Of a DNA stretch of 64,000 nt, positions 57,814-64,000 are shown one piece after another. This stretch comes from Candidatus Aminicenantota bacterium (GTDB lineage Bacteria; Acidobacteriota; Aminicenantia; Aminicenantales; UBA4085), in NCBI GenBank assembly GCA_017883285.1, contig JADGNV010000013.1, positions 1 to 64,000 on the forward strand, in the 5' to 3' direction. Position 1 is the first letter of the stretch, and every line of letters starts with the position of its first letter. The notes beneath the pieces are model-generated. The model had not been told where the DNA came from and did not search any database. It saw only the letters and a list, made by a program, of their open reading frames with translations. The position numbers were made by a program, and so were the translations under genes.

Positions 57814-59922
57814 TCAATCCGGAGGACCGGCCGGGACGAGGCTCATCCGGCGCAGGATCGGGTCCACTGCGGCCAGGGCGACGCGCAACGTCTGCCCCAG
57901 CTCGTACTTCTTCCCCGACCGCTTCCCGGCCAGCACGCCCCGCGACCGCTGGATGAAATAGTCGCCGCCCAGGTCCTCGAAGGCGACGAGCCCCTGGACG
58001 AAGTAGTCGTCGAGCTCGACCACAAGCCCCGCCCGGGTGATGTCGACGACGATGCCCTGGAATTCGTCGCCCAGCCGCTCCTTCAAGAAGCGGAAGATCC
58101 GCCACTCGACGAGGTCCTTCTCGGCCGCGGCGGCGTTCCGCTCCTGCTCGGACGAATGGCGGGCGGCCGCCGCGAGGTCGAGCACGTCCTGCCCCGCCCC
58201 GCTTAAATGCGACTTCAGGATCCGGTGGACGATAAGGTCGGGGTAGCGGCGGATGGGCGAGGTGAAATGGGTGTAGTCCTCTTTCGCCAGTCCATAGTGG
58301 CCGACGTTGTCCGGCGAATAGACGGCCAGGCTCATGGCCCGCAGGACCTGGACGTTCACGAATTTCTCGGCCGGCCCGCCCTCGGCCGCCCGGATGGCCC
58401 GCTGCAGGTCCTGGGACCGGACCTCCTCGGGCTTCGGGAGAATAATCCCGAAATGGGACAGCGTCTCGCGGAGCTTCTCCAGGTCCCTGGTTAGGGGCCG
58501 GGGATGGACGCGGAAGACGAGCGGGACCCCCTTCCGCTCCAGGAATGAGGCGACGGCCACGTTGGCCGCGACCATGAACTCCTCGATCAGCTTGTGGGCC
58601 TCGTTCTGACCGAACGTTGCGATCGAGTGGAGCTTCCCTTCGCGGTACACAAGCTCGGGCTCCAGGAGATCGAAATCCAGGCTGCCCTCGGCCAAGCGCC
58701 GCGCCCGCAGGACGCGGGCCAGCTCGCGCATGAGCCCGAGGTCGGCGGCGAGGTGCGCGTACGTCCGCCGCTCGTCCTCGTCGCCCTCGAAGATCTTGAA
58801 CACGGACGTATACGTCATCCGTTCGGCCGTCCGGATGATCGAGGGATGGAACTCGGCCCCGACCACGTTCCCCTCCGTGTCGATCTCCATGACCGCCGAC
58901 ACCGTGAGCCGGTCCTCGCGCGGGCGGAGGCTGCAGATGCCGTTCGAGAGCACCTCTGGGAGCATAGGCAGGGTTCGGTCGGGGAAATAGACGCTCGTCG
59001 CCCGGGCATAGGCCTCGCGGTCGAGCGGCGAATCCGGCACGACGTAATGGGAGACGTCGGCGATGTGGACCCCGAGGAGGAAGTTCCCGCCCGCGACGCG
59101 CTTGATGCTCACCGCGTCGTCGAAGTCCTGGGCGGTCTCGCCGTCGATCGTGAACGTCGTCCAGCCCCGGTAATCCACCCGCCCCGGCGCATACTCCGAA
59201 ACGGAGGGCGGGCCGGTGCCGCCGGGCGGCTCCGCCGCCGCAAATTCCGCGGGCGGCACCGCGACCGCCTCCGCTTCGGCCCGCGCCGCCTCCGGAAAAT
59301 CTACGGCCAGGCCGTATTTCCGGATGACCACCTCCGTATCCACGCCGGGGTCGTCGGGCCGGCCGAACACGTCGGTGATCATGAGCCGGCTCCGGTCCAC
59401 GGCGATGAGCGTCCCGGGCGCGGGGAAGAACGACCCGCGCGAGACGAGGGCGATTTCCTCGCGCGATGGCGCGTCGAACGGAACGAGGTAGGGCGCGCCG
59501 AATCGCTCCGCGTAGGCCCCGACGATGCTCTTCTTTTCCTTCTTCAGGACGCGGACGACCTGCCCTTCAGCCTTGCCCTGCCGGCCGCGCTCCCGGGCGA
59601 GGACCTCGACCGTGTCGCCGTGCATCGCCCCCTTGGCGAACCTGGCCGGGATGAAGACGTCCTCCCCCTCCCCCGACTCCGGGACGACGAAGCCGAACCC
59701 TCGCCCGCCCGTCTCGAACCGGCCGCGGACGAGGTCGGACGGGAGGGGCAGGAGGTAGCGGCCCTTGACCCGCCGGATCGCCCGGCGGTTCTCGAGGTCG
59801 ATGAGCCGGCCTTCGACTTTCGCCCGCTCCTTGCGGGGCGTGCGCAGCTCCTTGAAGATGTCCTGGAGCGACAGGCCCGGACGGTTGTCCCGGAGGAGCT
59901 CGAGGATCTTCTTGTCGTCCAT
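57814..59922 (-). CDS. rnr: Ribonuclease R
   Basis: A 702-residue 3'-5' exoribonuclease. The N-terminal winged-helix and cold-shock domains (RFETGGRGFGFVVPESGEGE) precede the RNB domain, with TIDGETAQDFDDAVSIKRV carrying the catalytic Asp residues, YFPDRTLPMLPEVLSNGICSL (key RTLPMLPEVLSNGICSL) and HFTSPIRRYPDLIVHRIL. The S1 domain follows near residue 620. The C-terminal Lys-rich tail of E. coli RNase R is missing. It degrades structured RNA. Upstream is an unknown gene 10 bases away. Confidence 0.95.
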   Translation of the reverse strand: MDDKKILELLRDNRPGLSLQDIFKELRTPRKERAKVEGRLIDLENRRAIRRVKGRYLLPLPSDLVRGRFETGGRGFGFVVPESGEGEDVFIPARFAKGAMHGDTVEVLARERGRQGKAEGQVVRVLKKEKKSIVGAYAERFGAPYLVPFDAPSREEIALVSRGSFFPAPGTLIAVDRSRLMITDVFGRPDDPGVDTEVVIRKYGLAVDFPEAARAEAEAVAVPPAEFAAAEPPGGTGPPSVSEYAPGRVDYRGWTTFTIDGETAQDFDDAVSIKRVAGGNFLLGVHIADVSHYVVPDSPLDREAYARATSVYFPDRTLPMLPEVLSNGICSLRPREDRLTVSAVMEIDTEGNVVGAEFHPSIIRTAERMTYTSVFKIFEGDEDERRTYAHLAADLGLMRELARVLRARRLAEGSLDFDLLEPELVYREGKLHSIATFGQNEAHKLIEEFMVAANVAVASFLERKGVPLVFRVHPRPLTRDLEKLRETLSHFGIILPKPEEVRSQDLQRAIRAAEGGPAEKFVNVQVLRAMSLAVYSPDNVGHYGLAKEDYTHFTSPIRRYPDLIVHRILKSHLSGAGQDVLDLAAAARHSSEQERNAAAAEKDLVEWRIFRFLKERLGDEFQGIVVDITRAGLVVELDDYFVQGLVAFEDLGGDYFIQRSRGVLAGKRSGKKYELGQTLRVALAAVDPILRRMSLVPAGPPD

Positions 59923-59932
59923 CGTCCGGCCT

Positions 59933-60574
59933 CTAATAATAAAAGAGGGAGAGATACGGGACCTTGGATTTGGCCCGGAGCCGCTTCACCAGCATGACCG
60001 CGGCGGCCGTCTCGAGCTCCGCCGGGGCGAGCTTCCCGTGCTCGGCCCGGACCGCCTCGCGGGCCGCGGCCGCATCCTCCGCGGACGCCGCGGCGCGGAT
60101 GTGCTCTTCGACCTTTTCGTCCCAACGCTCGAGGTCCTCGTCGGACGGCCCGTCCTTGTCCAGCGCCGCCTTGGCCGCGAGGAACGTCTCGCGCAGGGCC
60201 GCGAGGCCGGGCGGGACGGCGGCCAGGAAACGGTCGATCTCCTTCCGCACGGCGGCCCGCCTAGCGCCCGTCTCCGCGGTTTTCTGCGTCCCGCCGACCT
60301 TGCGGTCGCGGTGGCGCTCCCAGACCCGGGCCACCGGGATTTCGCAGTAGGCGAGCGACAGGACCTTGCCCCGCGGCCGAACGCCGGGCCGCGAGGCGCC
60401 GAACGCGCTCTCGATGCCCTCCAGGACGACGGGGAGCGGCAGGCCGGACCTCTCCCATTGCGAAACCAGATCCAGGTCCTTGGCCGAGAGGAAAAACGGC
60501 GCGCCGCGGCCCTTCAGGAAGGCCGCGGCGATCTCCTGATAATAGCGGCCCCGCTCTTTTTCGTCCGAGCTCAA
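59933..60574 (-). CDS. Hypothetical protein (213 residues)
   Basis: I do not recognise this protein. It is helical, rich in Ala, Glu, Arg and Leu, with no signal peptide or membrane segment. FFLSAKDLDLVSQWERSGLP and VVLEGIESAF at residues 26-60 look like a compact helical domain; the C-terminus SKVPYLSLFYY is aromatic. It appears to start at TTG 60574, overlapping the coaX stop, and ends 10 bases before rnr. Position suggests co-expression with coaX, birA and rnr. Confidence 0.75.
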   Translation of the reverse strand: MSSDEKERGRYYQEIAAAFLKGRGAPFFLSAKDLDLVSQWERSGLPLPVVLEGIESAFGASRPGVRPRGKVLSLAYCEIPVARVWERHRDRKVGGTQKTAETGARRAAVRKEIDRFLAAVPPGLAALRETFLAAKAALDKDGPSDEDLERWDEKVEEHIRAAASAEDAAAAREAVRAEHGKLAPAELETAAAVMLVKRLRAKSKVPYLSLFYY

Positions 60575-61395
60575 GCGGCGCCTTTGTTCCTTTCGTAGAT
60601 GATGCGAAGTCCTTCGAGGACCAGGTTCGGCTCGACAGCCGCGATCGCCCCGATTTCGGGCGCGATCGCGTCGGCGAAGCCGCCCGTGGCGATCACCCGA
60701 GCCTCCGCGCCGAGCTCCCGCCGCATCTCGTCGATGATGTTCCGGACGAGGCCGACGTAGCCGAAATAGAGGCCGGACTGCATGCTCCCGACCGTGGTCT
60801 TGCCGACGACGCGGGCGGGCTTGCGAACTTCAATGCGGGGCAGTTTGGCCGTTTTGAGGTACAAGGCTTCGGCCGAGATCTGGACTCCCGGGGCGATCGC
60901 CCCGCCCAGATACTCGCCCTTGGCCGAGACCGCGTCGAAGGTCGTGGCCGTCCCGAAATCGAGGACGATGCACGGCCCCCCGTACTTCTCGAAGGCGGCG
61001 ACCGCGGCCACCACCCGGTCGGCCCCGACTTCGAGCGGCGCATCGTAGAGGATCGGCATCCCGGTCCGCAGGCCCGGGCCGACGACGAGGGCCTTGGTTC
61101 CGAAGAGGTCATGGCTGAGCGTCTGGAAAACCGGCGTGAGCGGCGGGACGACGCTCGAAATGATCACCGCTACGCCCGGCGACACCGGCGCGGGCTCCGA
61201 AGCGGGGTGCTGGCCTGGGAGCGCGGCGGGGTCGAGTCCGGCGAAGGCGAACAGGTTCCGGAGGAGGACGCCGTATTCGTCCCCCGTCTTGTCGCGGTCC
61301 GACTGGACGCGCCAATGGTGAAGGAGCGTCCGGTCGTCGAACAGGCCGAAGGCGACCGTGGTGTTGCCGATGTCGACGGCGAGCAGCAGGCTCAT
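60571..61395 (-). CDS. coaX: Type III pantothenate kinase
   Basis: A 274-residue CoaX that phosphorylates pantothenate in coenzyme A synthesis. LLLAVDIGNTTVAFGLFDD is the ATP-binding start, GADRVVAAVAAFEKYGGPCIVLDFGTATTFDAV the typical active-site region (key DFGTATTFDAV), and GGAIAPGVQISAEAL and GKTTVGSMQSGLYFG are conserved. It follows birA in the same direction, a common pair. Confidence 0.96.
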   Translation of the reverse strand: MSLLLAVDIGNTTVAFGLFDDRTLLHHWRVQSDRDKTGDEYGVLLRNLFAFAGLDPAALPGQHPASEPAPVSPGVAVIISSVVPPLTPVFQTLSHDLFGTKALVVGPGLRTGMPILYDAPLEVGADRVVAAVAAFEKYGGPCIVLDFGTATTFDAVSAKGEYLGGAIAPGVQISAEALYLKTAKLPRIEVRKPARVVGKTTVGSMQSGLYFGYVGLVRNIIDEMRRELGAEARVIATGGFADAIAPEIGAIAAVEPNLVLEGLRIIYERNKGAA

Positions 61396-61404
61396 TCTTC
61401 TCTC

Positions 61405-62139
61405 CTAAAGGACCTTGACGATCTCCGCGACGGCGAAACACCGGACGGTGCCGAGCCCGCCGAGGAGGAGGGCCCCTTCGGCGTCGAGACCGCGGTATTC
61501 GCCCCGGACGACCGCGTCCCCGACCAGGATTGCGATGGGGTCCCCCGGCCGGAACGCGGACCGGGACTCGAAATCCCGGAGTATCTCCGCGCCGCCGCTC
61601 CTCTCCACGGTCTCGACCCGACGGTCGGTCTGGACGAGGAGCGCGGCGAGCAGCGCTTCGCGGTCGGGGCGGGTCCCGGAGGCGATCCGGATCGAAACCG
61701 CCGCCTGGCGGAGGTCGGCGGGGAAATCCTCCTCCGTATGGTCCGCGTTCAAACCCGTCCCCAGAATAGCATAATCCGGACGGTTTCCCCAAAATGCGCT
61801 CTCGCACAGGATCCCGCCGAGCTTCCGCCCTTCCCAGACGATGTCGTTCGGCCAACGGAGCGCCGGGGCGAGTCCGCAGGCGATCTCAACGGCGTCGCAC
61901 GCGGCCAGGCCGGCCGCGAGCGGAAGGAGGGAGATCTCCGGGACGAGCGGCCGGACAATGACCGAGACGTAGAGGCCCTTGCCCCGCAGGGAGATCCAGG
62001 ACCGGCCCTTGGTCCCCCGTCCGGCCGTCTGCTCGTCGGCCACGACGACCGTCCCCGCGGGCGCGCCGCCGCGGGCCAGGTCGCGGGCGACATCGTTTGT
62101 CGAGGAGCAGGTGTCGAAGCGGATAATCGTAAAATTCAC
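61405..62139 (-). CDS. birA: Biotin-[acetyl-CoA-carboxylase] ligase
   Basis: A 244-residue biotin protein ligase without the N-terminal helix-turn-helix repressor domain. IRFDTCSSTNDVARDLARGG, VVADEQTAGRGTKGRSWIS (the biotinyl-AMP loop, normally GRGRRGR), LRWPNDIVWEGRKLGGILCE and GTGLNADHTEEDFP are present, and a C-terminal SH3-like domain (GDPIAILVGDAVVRGEYRG). It attaches biotin to carboxyl carrier protein. The start codon is GTG at 62139. Confidence 0.95.
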   Translation of the reverse strand: MNFTIIRFDTCSSTNDVARDLARGGAPAGTVVVADEQTAGRGTKGRSWISLRGKGLYVSVIVRPLVPEISLLPLAAGLAACDAVEIACGLAPALRWPNDIVWEGRKLGGILCESAFWGNRPDYAILGTGLNADHTEEDFPADLRQAAVSIRIASGTRPDREALLAALLVQTDRRVETVERSGGAEILRDFESRSAFRPGDPIAILVGDAVVRGEYRGLDAEGALLLGGLGTVRCFAVAEIVKVL

Positions 62140-62214
62140 AAGTCTTCTTCCTGTTTGGGGCGATGGGACGCCGAATTAAGACTCCTATTCATTCTTAGCC
62201 TACGTCCGTGCGTT

Positions 62215-62302
62215 GGCGCGGCGCGAGCCCCGGTCGCTCGAAGCGGCGGGGACCCGCGGTTTGTGGGTGAGCCGCGAGAGCGACTGGGGCGGGAGCCGCG
62301 CC
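62215..62302. repeat. Long imperfect inverted repeat between birA and receiver-like gene
   Basis: About 25 bases at each end (GGCGCGGCGCGAGCCCCGGT on the left, ACTGGGGCGGGAGCCGCGCC on the right) are nearly complementary, around a GC-rich centre that can itself pair. An 88-base hairpin could form. No T-run follows on either side, so it is not a classic terminator. Confidence 0.6.
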
Positions 62303-62315
62303 GATCTTCTCTCCC

Positions 62316-62927
62316 CTAGAATTTCCGGGTGTCGATGTGCTTGAGCTCGTCGACGAGCATCTTCTTGAACTCGGCCGCGACGATCTCGCGCGCCTGGGCC
62401 TCGATGTCCGCCCGGTAGAGGCCGATTTCGCGCCGGACGAGGTCGCGGAGCTTCGTCTCAAGGCCGGCCAAGCCGGGAGGGGAGTCCGGAGCGTCGGCGG
62501 CGGAGGCCGGGTCGGGCTTGACGAGCACCGGCTCCTCGGGAAGCGAAGGCAACTCCTTCCTCCGGTCGATGGCCGCCCGGACGAGCGTCAGGACGGTCTC
62601 GCCGTCGAACGGCTTGGCGATGATCCCATCGTGGTCGATCGGGGCGAGCTTGGCCGGGTCGAACGGCTCGAACGCGCCGCGCAGGAAGAAGACGGCCACC
62701 TGCCGGCCGCGGGGCTGGGCCTTCACGAAGTCCGCGATGTCGTAGCCGTCCCGCGACGGGAGGCCGAGGCCGGCCAGGACCGCGTCGGGCTCGAGCGCCG
62801 GGATCGCCCGGATGGCCTCGAGGCCGTCGCCGAAACAGGCCACCTCGAACTCCGGGGCCGGCAGGGCGAGCTCCACGGCCTTCAGCGCGGAGGCCGAACG
62901 GTCGGCGACGACGATTTTGCAGCTCAT
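62316..62927 (-). CDS. Receiver-like protein lacking the phospho-acceptor aspartate
   Basis: A 203-residue protein. Residues 1-120 resemble a CheY-like receiver (KIVVADRSASALKAVELAL, DAVLAGLGLPSRDGYDIADF, IIAKPFDGETVLTLV with the conserved Lys). The acceptor Asp, four residues before the Pro in a normal receiver, is Gly53, and the acidic pocket has only one Asp (Asp9). It is therefore probably not phosphorylated. A Pro/Ala-rich linker and a C-terminal helix (LETKLRDLVRREIGLYRADI) follow, without a DNA-binding domain; similar tails occur in gliding and polar-organisation response regulators. It lies 24 bases downstream of dnaE. Confidence 0.82.
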   Translation of the reverse strand: MSCKIVVADRSASALKAVELALPAPEFEVACFGDGLEAIRAIPALEPDAVLAGLGLPSRDGYDIADFVKAQPRGRQVAVFFLRGAFEPFDPAKLAPIDHDGIIAKPFDGETVLTLVRAAIDRRKELPSLPEEPVLVKPDPASAADAPDSPPGLAGLETKLRDLVRREIGLYRADIEAQAREIVAAEFKKMLVDELKHIDTRKF

Positions 62928-62951
62928 CGATGTCCTCCGGTCGGAATCCTT

Positions 62952-64000
62952 TCAGTACTCGATCGTGACCGAGTCCTCGCCGAGGACGTCCTCGATCGAC
63001 TTGGCCAGGGCCTCGGAGGGCGCGACGCCCTTGACCTCGACCGACTGGGTCACCACCCGGTTGACGTGCGGCGTTTCGAGCTCGAAGAACACGGGGCATT
63101 CCCCCGGGTTCTTCTCGAGGATGTCGCGCAGCCCGTCGAGGACGGTGTCCTCCAGGCCGGGGACGAAGATCCGGATGACGACCTTCTTGGCCTGTTTCTG
63201 GAACGCCTCGGCCAGGGGCATGACGTGGACCACGTGGACCTTCCGGCTGTCGCCCTCGCCGAGGAACTTGCCCTTGATCCAGACCTGGGTGTCCGCATGG
63301 AGGTAATCGGAAAACTTCCGGAACGCCTCGGGAAACACCACGACCTCGACCCGGCCGCTCATGTCCTCGAGGAAGAAGGAGGCCATGCGCTCGTCTTTCT
63401 TCGTCTTGAGGATCTTGAGCTCGGCGATGATCCCCGCCAGCCGGACTTCGCTCTGGAAGTCCTTTTCGTCGTCGAGCTCGCTCACGGTGTGCGAGATCAG
63501 CCGGCGGAGGTTCTTGTACTGGGCGAGCGGATGCCCGGTGATGTAGAAGCCGAGGGCCTCCTTCTCGTAGGACAAGGTCAGCGCCTCGTCCCAGGCCCGC
63601 ATGGTCCTGACTTCGGACGAAATCTCGGGCGGGTCGAGCCGGTCGCCGCCGAAGAGCAGGCTCTGGCCGGAGGCCTTGGCCCGCTGGATCTCGTGCGAGA
63701 ACTCGATCATCTTGTCGATCAGGTGGAAGGCCTGGGACCGGAGGAGGCCCAGCGAATCGAAGGCCCCGGCCTTGATCAGACTCTCCAGGACTTTCCGGTT
63801 GCCGATTTTGTTCTCGGTATCGCGGCAGACATCGAAGGGCGACTGGAACCGGCCCTGCTCCCGGCGAAGGCGGATGATGTCGCGCGCGGCGGTCTCGCCC
63901 ACGTTCTTGACCGCCGAGAGGCCGAAGCGGATCGCCGGCCCGGCCATGGCATCTCTTGTAGCACCGGCTGCGCCCCCATTGGCGCCCGCTTCGGAGCGCT
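62952..64000 (-). CDS. dnaE: DNA polymerase III alpha subunit, C-terminal part (runs off the right edge)
   Basis: The last ~349 codons of the replicative polymerase. IRFGLSAVKNVGETAARDII and LIKAGAFDSLGLLRSQAF belong to the fingers and helix-hairpin-helix region, YEKEALGFYITGHPLAQY is a conserved DnaE segment, and VRLAGIIAELKILKTKKDERMASF with LEDMSGRVEVVVFPEAF is the OB fold. The frame is open to the window end, so the N-terminal PHP and catalytic palm lie outside. A Gly/Ala-rich linker (EAGANGGAAGATRDAM) precedes GPAIRFGL. Confidence 0.95.
   Translation of the reverse strand, partial: RSEAGANGGAAGATRDAMAGPAIRFGLSAVKNVGETAARDIIRLRREQGRFQSPFDVCRDTENKIGNRKVLESLIKAGAFDSLGLLRSQAFHLIDKMIEFSHEIQRAKASGQSLLFGGDRLDPPEISSEVRTMRAWDEALTLSYEKEALGFYITGHPLAQYKNLRRLISHTVSELDDEKDFQSEVRLAGIIAELKILKTKKDERMASFFLEDMSGRVEVVVFPEAFRKFSDYLHADTQVWIKGKFLGEGDSRKVHVVHVMPLAEAFQKQAKKVVIRIFVPGLEDTVLDGLRDILEKNPGECPVFFELETPHVNRVVTQSVEVKGVAPSEALAKSIEDVLGEDSVTIEY

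Overview
The window looks like chromosomal DNA of a diderm (Gram-negative) bacterium of fairly high GC content. LptD, LpxD, a Wzx-type flippase, a Wzz-type co-polymerase and a predicted outer-membrane barrel all imply an LPS-bearing outer membrane. Housekeeping proteins, promoters and ribosome binding sites are of ordinary bacterial type. Several intergenic promoters have -35/-10 boxes close to consensus with exactly 17 bp between them. I cannot fix the phylum by eye. The gene mix, including a cyclic-2,3-diphosphoglycerate-synthetase-family protein beside carbamate kinase and a carbamoyltransferase, would fit an Acidobacteriota/Aminicenantes-like lineage, but that is only a guess.

Region 1 (about 285-21,160, minus strand) is an O-antigen or capsule gene cluster read from wzz toward the left edge. 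Nearly all genes abut or overlap by 1-8 bases, so it is probably one long operon. It encodes a co-polymerase, a flippase, a CMP-sugar-synthetase-like enzyme with a pyruvate aldolase, hexapeptide acyltransferases, methyltransferases, oxidoreductases, a dehydroquinate-synthase-like cyclase, an Fdt/Qdt-type dTDP-3-amino-sugar branch, a sulfotransferase, a CDP-6-deoxyhexose branch (rfbF, rfbG, epimerase, aminotransferase, C-methyltransferase) and glycosyltransferases. One glycosyltransferase is split by a run of ten A residues. The left edge is AT-rich. The dTDP branch is fed by rmlA and rmlB in region 2.

Region 2 (21,200-33,430) holds a small lipoprotein behind a strong promoter and long leader, lptD, rmlB/rmlC-like/rmlA, a broken sugar-kinase end, a papain-like protease, the membrane part of an F-type ATP synthase (atpZ, atpI, atpB, atpE), a YihY-type membrane protein and lpxD. 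It ends in a patch of decayed transposase pieces with a HicB-like gene. Intergenic gaps from 24 to 39 kb carry three families of short inverted repeats, and one family is found inside copies of another.

Region 3 (33,600-50,010) is housekeeping: trxB, trxA, nadK, then a long minus-strand run starting at tRNA-Val: thrS, infC, rpmI, rplT, pheS, pheT, two zap-type genes, rny, a ymdB-type phosphoesterase, xseA, xseB, ispA and dxs. ThrS lacks the usual TGS domain, PheT lacks the usual tRNA-binding OB domain, and infC appears to start at ATT.

Region 4 (50,200-57,000, plus strand) is an apparent operon of a cDPG-synthetase-family GTP-binding protein, carbamate kinase, ornithine carbamoyltransferase, a 725-residue protein I do not recognise, and a predicted outer-membrane protein without a standard start codon. 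This is the most unusual grouping in the window. Region 5 (57,000-64,000, minus strand) has a free-standing SelB-type winged-helix protein, RNase R, an unknown protein, coaX, birA, a receiver-like protein lacking the phospho-acceptor aspartate, and the C-terminal part of dnaE running off the right edge.
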